Assembly: GCA_039707655.1 (NCBI GenBank)
Contig: CM077676.1
Coordinates: 238,091,866-238,155,865 of the forward strand
DNA from: Elymus sibiricus
Lineage: Eukaryota > Streptophyta > Magnoliopsida > Poales > Poaceae
DNA: 64,000 nt
Direction of reading: 5' to 3'
The position numbers and the translations under genes are program-made. Below, piece after piece: positions 10,298-22,200 of this stretch. Below the pieces are notes generated by a model. It did not search any database. It worked only from the letters and a program-made list of their open reading frames with translations, and had not been told where the DNA came from. Within the stretch, counting starts at the first letter, position 1, and each line of letters begins with the position of its first letter.

Positions 10298-12471
10298 TGT
10301 AGGGTCAAGAAGATAGGTCTAGAGGGGGGGGGGGTGAATAGACAATCAACAAGCCAAAGGTGCAGTTTTTAATTTTCTAGAAGTTAAGGCAGATTTTGGC
10401 ACTAGTTAAGTTACAACCAATACTTCCTGGACATGCAATTCTAGAGATAGGGCAGTGGAAATAGTACAACATGCAAGTGTGCAGAAAGTAATGGGGTAGA
10501 GAGAGAAGATCAAACGCAATGAGGACACGGTGGTTCCGATAGGTGATGCTATCGTACGTCCATGTTGATGGAGACTTCAACCCATGGAGGGTAACGGTTG
10601 CGTGAGTCCATGGAGGGCTCCACCCATGAAGGGTCCATGAAGAAGCAACCTTGTCTATTCCACCATGGCTTGTGTCCATGAAGAACTAGCCTCACTCGGC
10701 TAGATCTTCATGAAGTAGACGATCTCCTTGCCCTTACAAACTCCTTGGTTCAACTCCACATGATTTTGGAGGCTCCCAAGTGACACCTAACCAATCTAGG
10801 AGACACCACTCACCAAAAGGTAATAGACGGTGTTGTTGATGATGAACTCCTTGCTCTTGTGCTTCAAATGATAGTCTCCTCAACACTCAATCACTCTCTC
10901 ATAGATTTGGCTTTGGTAGGAGAGGGGGTTGGAGTGGAAAGCAACTTGGGGAGGCTAGAAATCAAGGTTCAAATGACTGGAATGAAGTGGCTTGATATCA
11001 ACACATGAGTAGGTGGTTCTCTCTCAGAAAATGAATGGTGGAAGTTATGTTTTGTTCTGATGGCTCTGTTTTGAAGAGAGTGGGGTGGAGGGGTATATAT
11101 AGGCTTCACCCAAAGATCCAACCGTTACACACTTTTGACCCAATTCGGTGACACCAAAGCAAATTCTCGGTGAGACTGACCTGTGTAAAAGATTCGAATG
11201 TTGGACATCTCGGTGAGACCGATCAGAACATCTCGGAGCAACTGAAGTGCAATGGCTAGGGCAGAACTGCCGTGGTATTCTCGCGGGGGATGCGACATCA
11301 TGGCAGATGCCATTGGATGGCTTAAAGAGGAGAGGGCAAGGCTACAATGGAGATCCGGGATGGGTTTGGGCAACTGTACATGGTGGTTTACCCAGGTTCG
11401 GGGCCCTCGCGGGGAGGTAACACCCCTACTCCGACATGTCTGGAATATATGCGGTGTATATGGTTGTACAGAGTCAGCTCCTGGAGCTGTATTTGGAGAA
11501 GACAAAAGAGAGCTATGGGGTCTGCTCCTCCTCGTGCGTATGTGTGTGACAATGAGAGAGAGTGGGAAGTGGCTGTGTGTGTTAGCCAGTGTGTGTGGCG
11601 TGAGTGCCCCTGGGACACTTTATAGATTAGTGCCCAGGGGACAAGCGGCACTGTACATGACGACGTGCATGACGAGTGAATAGTACATGCCTATTCAGCA
11701 ATAGTGTCTGCTTTATCAGCAATAGTGTCCATGGTACGGCCGTCTTGTCCGTGTCGGGTCAGATGTGACACCATGGTTGACTCCGCGTAGCAGGCCGGCT
11801 AGAGCAGCCGGACGGGGAGCCGGGTGGCGAGCCGGCCGGGCAGCCGGACCGAGGGGCGTTGGCCGCCCCGATGTTTTGAAGTGTCGTTTTGTCTCCTTGA
11901 GCCTACCCAGGGGTCATCCCCCCGACAAGAACCTCATCTCGGTAATTCCAATCGTTTCAACTCCATAATTCCGAAGTGAAGCGATTTCATTACAGAAACT
12001 TGGTCATGCCATCTCGGTGGGACCGAGATCCATATCGGTAGAACCGAAACGTTAGGATTTGGCTTTGGCAGTGTATAGGATCAACTCGGTGGGTCCGGGA
12101 TAGGTGATTTCGATGGGACCGAGATGAAAATTTAGGGTTTGGACATATGTGACATGGAGAAGGTGTTTGAGGATTTTTGGAGCAATATCACTGAGCACTT
12201 GAGCAATTGAGTCATGATGAAAACCTCATCCCCTTTTAATAGTATTGGCTTTCCTATGGACTCAATGTGATCTTGGATCACTTAACCAAAAATGTAGAGT
12301 CTTGAAGCTTTGCCAATCCATGTCCTTAGTATTCGGAGGGGTCCACATTCTCATGTCCTTGCCATGCCACTGTTGAAGTTTTCTGAAATATACTAGATAA
12401 AAAGCATTAGTCCAACAACATGTATGTTGACATGAATTACCAAAACCACCAAGGGAGCAAATGTGCTTTCA
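10298..12471 (-). repeat. RLC-1 3' LTR, interrupted by a solo LTR
   Basis: 2,174 bp, of which 665 bp are a later insertion (solo LTR at 11278-11937 plus one target duplication copy), leaving 1,509 bp against 1,514 bp in the partner. A TATA box on the minus strand (CCTATATATACCCC) lies near 11093-11103. Confidence 0.88.
11278..11937 (-). mobile_element. Solo LTR of a gypsy element nested in the RLC-1 LTR (660 bp)
   Basis: The insert starts TGCCGTGG and ends CCCCGACA and is flanked on both sides by AGAAC (11273-11277 and 11938-11942), a perfect 5-bp target duplication. The partner RLC-1 LTR lacks it, which proves insertion after RLC-1. It carries a minus-strand TATA (CTATAAAG, 11618-11625) and a box (TACCCAGGTTCGGG, near 11388) shared with the RLG-2 and RLG-3 LTRs, so I assign it to the Tat-type gypsy group on the minus strand. 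No internal region remains, so the full element was lost by LTR-LTR recombination. Confidence 0.9.
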
Positions 12472-12487
12472 ATCTCCCTCTTTTTGG
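12472..12487 (-). other. RLC-1 polypurine tract
   Basis: On the minus strand CCAAAAAGAGGGAGAT directly precedes the 3' LTR, as required for plus-strand priming. Confidence 0.75.
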
Positions 12488-14437
12488 TAATTGATGACAA
12501 CATACATCAAAGCTTTAAATAAGGATATAACAGAAAATGTATGAAAGCTTTGAGAAGACATGTAACATGCATATGCGCCCCCTATAGGTGTGCAACTATT
12601 AAATGATGATAACTTATAGAGTGTAGACACACAATAGGAAGGGATTTTAATGTGTTACATGTATCTTGGCCACATGCATCAGAGCAAAAGGAATGAGAGT
12701 GAAATACCTTCATGTTCATGATTCTCTCTTGCAAACAATATGTGCAATAAGCAGGAGATCATCAAGTACATGAGTGAGATGCATATACTTACCTTGAGGT
12801 GCTTGATCATTTCCTGTAGAAATACACTTGAGAAAACAGGGTTAGATAACACAAGATAATTTCTCCAAAGGAGATGGGCACAAGACCAGCAAGAATACCA
12901 AGATTGGGATGACATGTAGGAAATGGTATCACAGGGTGAATACTTCCTTAAATGCAAACATGTCCCCAAAAGGTCAACTAAGAATTTGCAATGAATTTCC
13001 AACTATTTTTCTCCCCTAAACTTGACTTGAGCTTCCTCTCCCCCTGAATCTTAGAGTTAGATATTGGGAGTGGGTAGGGTGAGACAAAATCAGAGCAAAC
13101 ACACAAAATGAAAACATAGTAAATCAACTAGGATCAAATACATGTTTCTCCCCTCTTAGAAACATGTAGGATTCTCTCCTCTTATAAAATGCATCTCTCT
13201 CCCTTTAGGATATTCCTTTTGATAGAAGAGATTTGGAATAAGCTTTGATGTGCATCTCTCTCCCCCTTTGACATCAATTTCGAAGAAGGGTTCAGCTACA
13301 AGGTTATTGACCAAGTGGGTGTGGTCCTCGAGAGGCACAACTAGATGCAGGCAGAGGGAAAGAATCATGGAGTGGAGCTGGAGAAGAAACAAAGATAATT
13401 TGACAAAAGGTTCTATAAGCAGTGAATTCGTTGACTCCGAGATGTATCGATCGGTGAGTCCGAGATAGGTATCTCACAGAAGGATCATATCGGTGGATCC
13501 GTGTTTGTCCTTTTTGGTTGCACCAATGAACTGAGATGCAGTGTTAAGTGCATTTTGATGTAACCGATGTGTTTCAGATCGGAGGGACCGATTTCAAAGT
13601 AGAGAGAAAATTTTGTCAACTCAGCTCACTAGGCAAGAGGCTCTCACAAAGATATTCAAGGAATTTGAATAGGATTTGCAATGAACTGACTTGAAGAAAG
13701 GAATCCAAAAAGAAAGAAAAGACATCAAGATCAAGTTTTTTTTAAAAGGGGAACAAAAAACCACAAACAACAAGAAAAGGAATCTAAAAGGGATACTAGG
13801 GACTTCATCTAGAAGAGGGTCGGCGACTAGGTCACCTATGCTAGAGTATATTGACTTAGGAGTCGAGTGAGAACACTTGATCATAGGTCATACTCATCGT
13901 TAAGCTCAAAATGGGGTTACCATTTTTTGTTTAAGCATTTCAATGTATTAACATCTTGTTGAGTTGCTTTGGCTCATATCTTTGAGTAAAGCTCCTCTAA
14001 GGTGTGAGAACTTACATTGGGGTTTTTGGTATTGATGTCCATCATGTAGATGAACTTGTAGTGGATGCTCATTGAATGATGTTGGGAGCAATCCTTTTCG
14101 TTTGTAATTCATCTTCCTACATGGGTTAGACTTGCAAGGAACAATATGTAGATCCAAAATGACAAGAGTGAGGTGTAAAGTAATATATTGTCAAAGGATA
14201 TGCTTGAGTTGTCTAGTTCCTTGGACACATAAGAGATCTAGATACTTGGTCCAACTATGTTTGATCGAGGTAGGAGTTTGAGAGCAAACTTATGGAGTGA
14301 TGTATATCCAAGTACCTACACGGGGTTAGATGCAATACAACGGAGCAAAGTGTCCAAGATATGAAATGATCATCATAAGAGAAATATCAAGGATTAGTCG
14401 TGAAAACTCATGCCCTTGCATGCATCCAAGTGAGTTT
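12488..14437 (-). other. RLC-1 internal region between pol and the 3' LTR
   Basis: Nearly 2 kb with only short frames. SIRE-type copia elements often carry extra sequence or an envelope-like gene here, but I see no convincing coding region. The tract contains several AG- and CT-rich runs (13130-13400) and a short A/T run at 13730-13745. Confidence 0.5.
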
Positions 14438-16778
14438 CTAGTTCACATTGAAAGCATCAATGACATTTAACTCACTCCTCAAGTGACAACATATCTTCTC
14501 ATCAAGAGGTTTAGTGAAGATATCCGCCAATTGTTTGTCGGTACGAACATGCTTAAGGTGAATGTCACCTTTAGCAACATGATCTCGAATGAAATGGTGA
14601 CGAACTTCAATATGCTTAGTTCGAGAATGTTGCACGGGATTGTATGCAATCTTAATAGCACTCTCATTGTCACAAAGCAATGGCACATGTTTCACATGTA
14701 TCCCATAATGTTTGAGAGTTTGGGTCATCCATAGTAGTTGAGCGCAACACGATCCGGCTGCAATGTATTCTGCTTCGGCGGTGGATAGGCATACCGAATT
14801 TTGTTTCTTGGAAGACCAATACACAAGAGATCTACCAAGAAATTGACATGTACCTGAAGTGGATTTTCTATCAACCCTATCTCCGGCATAGTCCAAATCG
14901 GAATAGCCAACAAGATCAAAAGATGATCCTTTGGGATACCAAATGCCAAAGTTTGGTGTATGTAACAAGTACCTCACAATTCTTTTTACAGCCTTGAGAT
15001 GACACTCTTTTGGTGCCGCTTGGTATCGTGCGCACATGCACACACTTAGCATAATGCCGGGACGGGAGGCACATATAGCAATGATCCAATCATGGATCGA
15101 TAAACCTTTTGATCAACGGGTTTGCCATCCTTTGTCAAGTCAAGATGTCCGATGGTAGGCATGGGAGTTTTCATACCTTTACTTTCTTGCATGTTGAACT
15201 TCTTGAATAAGTCCTTGGTATACTTTGTTTGAGAAACAAAGGTACCCTCTCTAGTTTGCTTGATTTGCAAACCAATGAAGAATTTGAGTTCACACATCAT
15301 AAACATCTCATACTTCTCTGACATCAACCTTCTAAACTTTTCACTAAAAGAATGATTAGTAGATCCAAAAATGATATCATCAACATATATTTGGCATACA
15401 AATAGTTCTCCATTAACTCTTTTAGTGAACAAGGTTGAATCAATTTTCCCAATTTCAAAACCCTTTTCAAGAAGAAATTTATTAAGAATTTGTACCAAGC
15501 TCTAGGGGCTTGCTTGAGACCATAAAGAGCTTTATGAAGTTTATAAACGTGGTTTGGTTTCTTGGGATTAACAAAGCCGGGAGGTTATTTAACATAAAAT
15601 TCCTCCTCAATTTTACCGTTTAAGAAAGCACTTTTTATATCCATTTGATAAAGGGTGATATCATGGTGATTGGCATAAGCAAGAAGAATGCGAATGGACT
15701 CAAGTCTAGCAATGGGGGCATAGGTCTCACCATAGTCCATACCTTTGACTTGTGTGTAACCTTGAGCCACTAGGTGAGCTTTGTTGCGTACAACTTGTCC
15801 ATCCTCATCTTTCTTGTTCCGAAACACCCATTTGGTTCCGATGACGTTTTGCTCATCTTTGGGCTTCTCAACCAACGTCCAAACTTGATTCCTCTCGAAG
15901 TTGTGTAGTTCTTCATGCATAGCATTTACCCAATCCGGGTCTTCGAGAGCTTCTTCTACCTTCATATGTTCAATACTAGAGATGAATGAGTAATGCTCAC
16001 AAAAGTTAGCTAAACGAGATTTAGAGCGAGTGATTCTCCCGGATTTGATGTCACCAAGAATTTGCTCAACGGGATCGTTCTTGTCAATTCTTGCTCTAAC
16101 TCGAGGTAGCTTTTGCTTGGGTTGCGGTGATGCTTCCTCATCATAATCATCATCTTCATTATGGTTGACGTTGTCGTTCTCTTGAGGTGGTGGAGAAGGA
16201 GGTCGTGGTGGATCTTCTTGTTGCACTTCCTCAATCTCTTCGTCTTGACGAGTACCACTTGTGGATGCCTCCATGTCAACTTGTGGATCTCCATGACGAG
16301 AAGTGGGGGATTCCAATTGAGTAGACAAAGTACTCTCCTTCACTTCCATGGGACGAACCTTGCCAATAGACAAGTCTTGGATTGCTTCCGATGGTTCTTG
16401 ATCTCCTACATCAATTGGCAATTGTTCGACTTGCGAGCCATTAGTCTCATCAAACTTCACATCTACCGTCTCTTCAACTTTTTGAGTGAAGTTGTTGTAG
16501 ACACGGTAAGTGTGAGAGTTCGATCCGTAACCGAGAAGGAAACCTTCATGTGATTTAGGAGCAAATTTTGAATGGCGATGCTTATCAAGAATGTAACATT
16601 TTGAGCCAAATACTCTAAAGTATCCAATTTGTGACTTGTTACCGGTGAGTAGCTCATACGCCGTTTTACCAAGAAGCTTGTGAAGATAAAGTCGATTTGT
16701 AGCATGACAAGCCGTCTCAACCGCTTCCACCCAAAAGTGTTTTGGTGTTTTGTATTCATCTAGCATCATTCTTGCCAT
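14438..16778 (-). pseudogene. RLC-1 reverse transcriptase and RNase H (broken)
   Basis: From the right: NQVWTLVEKP and QMDIKSAFLNG mark the copia RT entry, then IYVDDIIFGSTN is the catalytic loop (near 15375-15400). RNase H follows with GYSDLDYAGD, LSTAEAEYIAA and CDNESAIKIA, ending at 14438. Breaks include a TAA near 15585 (KQPPGF expected, stop seen), a frameshift near 15480, and a one-base deletion near 15050 where SLLY should run into the RNase H linker. Each is a small lesion in otherwise well-kept code, so the element decayed after insertion rather than inserting as a fragment. Confidence 0.88.
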
Positions 16779-17262
16779 CTCGATAAGAGTACGGTTCTTC
16801 CTCTCAACAACTCCATTTTGTTAAGGTGTGTACGTAGCCGAGAACTCATGTGAGATGCCTTCTTCCTCAAGAAAGGTATCCACATTCGCATTCTTGAACT
16901 CCATTCCATTGTCGCTCTGATTCTTCTTGATCTTCACTTCAAATTGATTTTGGGCCTTCCTAGCGAAGTTCTTGAAGATCTTTTGTACCTGCAATTTGTC
17001 ATCGAGAAAGAACACCCACACATAAATCTAGAAAAATCATCAACAATGACCAAACCAAAGGAGTCACCACCAAGGCTCTTGTAAGCATTGGGACTGAAGA
17101 GATCCATATGGAGTAGCTCAAGTGGTCTCCTTGTGGTCATGATGTTGTTCACTTGATGGCTTCCTCTAACTTGTTTTCCTGCTTGGAAAGCACTACAAAG
17201 TCTATCCTTGTCAAAGATAACATCTTTCACACCAAGAATATGATCTCCTTTAATTAGTTAAT
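16779..17262 (-). pseudogene. RLC-1 integrase (broken)
   Basis: Fragments read GDSFGLVIVDDFSRF, then SDNGMEFKN, then FSATYTP-stop-QNGVVERKNRTLIEM. These are the three conserved acidic regions of a copia DDE integrase. A two-base insertion near 17020 shifts frame after DDFSRFM, and a TAA near 16819 replaces the Q of the TPQQNG motif. A TAG near 17275 lies in the upstream GAG-pre-integrase region. Confidence 0.85.
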
Positions 17263-17286
17263 CAAGATTCTACATGCCAACATGTC

Positions 17287-18375
17287 CTAGCCTTCTATTC
17301 CATAACCAACCTTTAGAAGATTTTGTAATAAGACATGTACGAGGTTGGGCTTTTTTTTACTGAAATCAACAATGTATAGATCACCTCTACGAATGCCGGT
17401 AAAGACCATATTATGATCATATCGATGAAACACTTGGCAATATACTTTGGTAAATAGAACATTGAAACCAAAATCGGCTAGTCTATATATGGAGAGAAGA
17501 TTGTAACCAAGAGATTCAACAAGCATAACATTTTGAATGGAGCTATCATTGGATATGGCCACCTTACCAAGGCCAAGTACCTTACCCTTGGAGTTGTCTC
17601 CAAATGTGACATACTTGTGTGGACCATCATTCTTAGTAAGCTCACGAAACATGTCTCTATCTCCGGTCATGTGATCGGTACATCCACTATCAAGAATCCA
17701 TTCTTTTCCTCTGGCCATGTAATCTCGAAGACTTGCCATGAGACTTAGATTTCTCATAGTCTTCTCATATTCGATGCCAAATTCTTCGTCTTCATCATAG
17801 TAGCTATGCTCAACATCGTCATCATCAATATGTATGTGATCATCACCTAAGGCAATGGATTTGTTAGTTTCATGATCATGACAATGTATAAGTTTGTGAA
17901 GTCTAATGGCTTCCATTATGATGTTGCTAATGGTTCCAACATCACCTTTAGCACGCATAAGATCACGAAGCTCAAATAGACATTCATCAAACTTAGGATC
18001 ACTAGGCTTTATTTTATGAAAGGTGATAGATTTATGAAGGATCTCAGCAAGGTTCTTTAATGAGTAATTAGGAGAACACATTTCTATGTCCTTCCAAAAA
18101 GTGTGTGCGCATTCAAAGTTTTGCATATGAACAAGCACACTTTTAGGTAATCCTCTAATTATAAGATTGACGGTTCTAAGATTACGGAGCATGTCAATTT
18201 CCTCTTCATGAGTGGGGTGCAAGGGATCAATAGGAGGCACATAAGGATAATGAACATACTTGCTCAAATTAAATTCATCAAATATATCAAGCATTTCAAT
18301 TTTCCAAGAATTATAGCACTCTCCATCAAGAATGGGCAGTCTACATCTAAGACTCCCCAACGTAGACACATCCAT
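17287..18375 (-). pseudogene. RLC-1 gag and protease
   Basis: The ATG is at 18373-18375 (MDVSTLGSLRC). About 362 codons follow before a frameshifted end near 17290. The N-terminal part is a gag-like region (FDEFNLSKYV, TVNLIIRGLP). The aspartic protease site is WILDSGCTDHMTG (near 17690-17700), followed by the GAG-pre-integrase start (LGYNLLSIYRLADFGF). No CCHC zinc knuckle is visible between gag and protease, where a DEDEEFGIEYEKT acidic stretch stands instead, so the nucleocapsid part seems deleted. Confidence 0.85.
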
Positions 18376-18416
18376 CTTCCTCCAATGGTGGTTAAACCAA
18401 AGCAATGGAGACCAAA

Positions 18417-18428
18417 GCTCTTATACCA
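18417..18428 (-). other. RLC-1 primer-binding site, tRNA-Met type
   Basis: Minus-strand TGGTATAAGAGC differs by one base from the initiator tRNA-Met site TGGTATCAGAGC and lies two bases inside the 5' LTR. Confidence 0.8.
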
Positions 18429-18430
18429 AT

Positions 18431-19944
18431 TGTAGCGTCAAGAAGATAGGTCTACAGGGGGGGTGAATAGACAATCAACAAGCCAAAGGTGCAGTTTTTA
18501 TTTTCTAGAAGTTACGGCAGATTTTGGCACTAGTTAAGTTACAACCAATACTTCCTACACATGCAATTCTAGAGATAGGGCAGCCGAAATAGTACAACAT
18601 GCAAGTGTGCGGAAAGTAATGGGGTAGAGAGAGAAGATCAAACGCAATGAGGACATGGTGCTTTTTGGCATGGTTCCGATAGGTGATGCTATCGTATGTC
18701 CATGTTGATGGTGACTTCAACCCACGGAGGGTAACGGTTGCACGAGTCCATGGAGGGATCCACCCATGAAGGCTCCACGAAGAAGCAACCTTGTCTATTC
18801 CACCATGGCTTGCGTCCATGAAGGACTAGCCTCACTCGGGTAGATATTCACGAAGTAGGCGATCTCTATGCCCTTACAAACTCCTTGGTTCAACTCCACA
18901 TGATCTTGGAGGCTCCCAAGTGACACCTAACCAATCTAGGAGACAGCACTCTCCAAAAGGTAATATACGGTGTTGTTGATGATGAACTCCTTGCTCTTGT
19001 GCTTCAAATGATAGTCTCCTCAACACTCAATCACTCTCTCATAGATTTGGCTTTGGTAGGAGAGGGGATTGGAGTGGAAAGCAACTTGGGGAGGCTAGAA
19101 ATCAAGGTTCAAATGACTGGAATGAAGTGGCTTGATATCAACACATGAGTAGGTGGTTCTCTCTCAGAAAATGAATGGTGGAAGTTATGTTTCATTCTGA
19201 TGGCTCTCTTTTGAAGAGAGTGGGGTGGAGGGGTATATATAGGCTTCACCAAAAGATCCAACCGTTACACACTTTTGATCCAATTCGGTGACACCGAAGC
19301 AAATTCTCGGTTAGACCGACCTGTGTAAAAGATTCGAATGTTGGACATCTCGGTGAGACCGATTAGAACATCTCGGAGCGACCGAAGTGCAATGGCTAGG
19401 GCAGAACCTCATCTTGGTAATTCCGATCATTTCAACTCGGTAATTCCGAAGTGAAGCGATTTCTACAGAAACTTGGTCATGCCATCTCGGTGGGACCGAG
19501 ATCCATATCGGTAGAACCGAAACGTTAGGGTTTGGCTTTGGCAGTGTATAGGATCAACTCGGTGTGTCCGGGATAGGTGATTTCGGTGGGACCAAGATGA
19601 AAATTTAGGGTTTGGACATATGTGAAATGGAGAAGGTGTTTGAGGATTTTTGGAGCAATATCACTAAGCACTTGAGCAAATGAGTCATGATGAAAACCTC
19701 ACCCCCTTTTAATAGTATTGGCTTTCCTATGGACTCAATGTGATCTTGGATCACTTAACCAAAAATGTAGAGTCTTGAAGCTTTGCCAATCCATGTCCTT
19801 AGTATTCGGAGGGGTCCACATTCTCATGTCCTTGCCATGCCACTGTTGAAGTTATCTGAAATATACTAGATAAAAAGTATTAGTCCAACAACATGTATGT
19901 TGACATGAATTACCAAAACCACCAAGGGAGCAAATGTGCTTTCA
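18431..19944 (-). repeat. RLC-1 5' LTR (1,514 bp)
   Basis: Matches 10298-12471 apart from the solo LTR and scattered substitutions. By eye differences are denser in the first 430 bases than in the rest, including a 12-base indel (GCTTTTTGGCAT near 18660). A TATA box (minus CCTATATATACCCC) lies near 19233-19243. It is the 5' LTR because the primer-binding site adjoins its left border. Confidence 0.88.
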
Positions 19945-21331
19945 CAAAGCTGCAGTCAACACCATTGTAGACGGGTTGACACGAGTAACCAACATGGATG
20001 ATTCAATTCATGCAACCTTTTTGTGCAATTTACCAAAAATGAAGCAATGTTTGCATCATGCATCCAGCAAGAAGTACTTGGTCCCATGAGCTGGCAGCCT
20101 CTTCTTCATTAGTTGCACTAAAATTGAGCAACATCAAGGATGGTTGTCATGCTCGTGGAAGGTGCAACTATAATTTGGTTATCATTTTATGCAGTTCCAC
20201 TAAAATCAAGTGCCATTTGGGGACGGTGAGGGCTAATCTTGAAAAGGTTGGACGAGATTACCGGCAGAGTTGCACGAAGAGGTTAGGAAATCCAATCACC
20301 CTTTGTGCAGTTCCACTAAAATCGAGAGACGTTGCTCATATGACATTTTAGTAGAACTGCACAAGACACTCTTTTGAAAAAAAGTGTTTTGTGCAGTTCA
20401 CCAAAGGTCACAATAGCAACGAGGCGAAATGGATATCCCTATCTACACAAAAAGATAAAAAGGAAACAATTACTGATCAATAACAAGATATGAAACATAC
20501 ACGAAATGAAAAGAAGCATCTTCCTTATCTTCATGGCAATCATATAAGGACAGTAGCAATTTCTAAAACGGCAGCATTGCTTCATATTACCAGAAGCATT
20601 AAGATTAACAATGACAACGGTCAAATATGCCATTACTTTAATGGTTACATTGCTTCATTCTACTAGCTAGATTAGATTAACATCAGCTAAAGAATTGGTA
20701 TAAGGGCATGGGACAGTGGGGACACCAGGACGTACACCAGCTTAAAGAAGCAACTTACTTATCATAATGGGAAATATAACAGGAGAGTACCATTTCTAAC
20801 ACAGTTTAATTGCATCCTATTGCTGGAGGCATTAGATTAACAATAACATTGGCTAGACGTGTCCTTACTTTAACAGTGGGATTGCTTCATTTTACAAGCG
20901 CCACTGCATTAACAACAGCTAAAAGGTGGTATAAGGGCATGGACAGAGGGTGCACCATCACCATGTACCTCCATGGAGGCATAAAGTGGTGATGCGGAGT
21001 TTGTTGACATCCAATCAGGATATCTGGGATGGTCCCATTTTTGTTCTCTTTAGCCACCTTTTACTATGTGAGGGCAGCAAATCTAGTCTTGTCCCCCAGC
21101 CCCCACTTTCTTTCCTCTTTGAACCAAGTCCTAGATTCATGCTACAACTTCCCCCCTTTCTTCCCTGTTTGAACCAAGTCCTAGATTCGACTGCATGAAG
21201 TCGCTTTACCTCTAATAATAGTAAAAATCTAGGTGGCTTTGGAATAGCCGATGGAAGTAGAAAAAGATCCACATGCAGCCACGTGGGGAGCTCGGACAGT
21301 AGAGCAAGGTCAGTTTCGAAGGAAGATATAC
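19945..21331. other. Unassigned, intron-like sequence right of RLC-1
   Basis: AT-rich with no convincing coding region. It contains an imperfect direct duplication of about 200 bases (about 20527-20730 and 20765-20965), both copies built on ATTGCTTCAT, GGCATTAGATTAACAA and GGTATAAGGGCATGG. A short direct repeat of a CTAGATTC-containing segment (21125-21145 and 21178-21195) lies near the right end. Confidence 0.5.
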
Positions 21332-21690
21332 CTAAGGGTCGTCGGGATCTGGCTAGGAGGGCGGCGGGAGGCCGGATCTGCCCACAATACGGCAGAGAGG
21401 AAGAAGGGGTTGGAGGCCCTCCCGAGCCGGCGCTGTGTCGGAGAGAATGACACGGGCCGCCGATCGGGACGCGTCGGCAGCTGTGGGTCTCCTCCCTCGC
21501 CACCAACAACCGCGTGAACACTGCACCTACTCCCCTTCCACGGCCGAGGGGGTACGGCCGGATCTATGACCAGCGGTGAGCAGAGAGAGAGAGTGTGGCC
21601 ACCGTTGTCTTGTTTAGATGTGGAGAAGATGAGAGAGTGAAGAGAGCAACCCAACTAAAGCAAGTGCTGAGGCTCTTGCCTATATATATA
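21332..21690 (-). promoter_or_regulatory. Putative host promoter, 5' leader and first splice donor
   Basis: Minus-strand CCACTATATATATAGGC (TATA at 21680-21690) is followed after about 30 bases by a CT-rich leader (TCTCTTCACTCTCTCATC), then GC-rich sequence ending CCTTAG/GTATAT, a good plant splice donor with the exon ending at 21332. This is what the 5' end of a grass gene looks like. No clear initiator ATG or known protein can be read in this exon. Downstream sequence in this direction is interrupted by RLC-1 and CACTA-1. Confidence 0.35.
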
Positions 21691-21942
21691 GTGGAATGAT
21701 TTTCTTTTTATCTCCACAATAATCATTTCAATTTCTGTATGTGACATTGAAGAAAAAAAACTCTCTATTTAACGTACCAATGAAGAAAACTCCACGGCGT
21801 CCAGGGCGCACATTAGTTGGTCGCACTTTGTACGTACTACTCCTTCCGTCCGGGTTTATTAGGCCCAAGAGAAGTAGTATTGTTCACTTGTGGTCCCCGA
21901 CCCTTCATTCATTTAACAACCACACGGGTGAATATATATGTA

Positions 21943-22200
21943 CTCCCTCCATTTTTATTTACTCCGCATATTAGGTTTGTCTAAAGTCAAACTTTATATA
22001 ATTTCAACAAGTTTGTAGAAAAATATATTAACATATACACCACCAAATATATATCACTGGATTCATCATTGCATATATTTTCACATCATATAAATTTGTT
22101 ACTGTAAATGTTCACATTGTTTTCTATAAACTTGGTCAAACTTTATAAAGTTTGACTTCAGTCAAAGTTAATATGCAGAGTAAATAAAAATAGAGGGCAG
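21943..22200. mobile_element. Stowaway-like MITE (about 258 bp)
   Basis: The left end CTCCCTCCATTTTTATTTAC is mirrored at the right end (minus strand CTGCCCTCTATTTTTATTTAC). The left flank is TA, the Stowaway target. The interior carries AAAGTCAAACTTTATA and its inverse TATAAAGTTTGACTTCAGTC, typical of this Tc1/mariner-type group. A second Stowaway-type end (CTCCTTCCGTCCGGG) lies unpaired at about 21838. Confidence 0.75.

Larger units (their letters stand above)
10298..19944 (-). mobile_element. RLC-1: Ty1/copia LTR retrotransposon
   Basis: LTRs at 10298-12471 and 18431-19944 flank an internal region with minus-strand order gag, protease, integrase, reverse transcriptase, RNase H, which defines Ty1/copia. 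On the coding strand the LTR runs TGAAAGCACATTTGC...CTTGACGCTACA. A tRNA-Met-like primer site and a purine tract are in the right places. RT and RNase H motifs (IYVDDIIFGSTN, LSTAEAEYIAA) resemble the SIRE/Maximus lineage. The five bases outside the two LTRs (CATAT left, CAAAG right) do not match. The element is dead: stops and frameshifts occur in every domain. Confidence 0.9.

Noticed and set aside
13621..13884. Envelope-like gene in the RLC-1 3' region
   Set aside because: The hydrophobic stretches come from T-rich sequence; there is no long frame, signal peptide or conserved motif.
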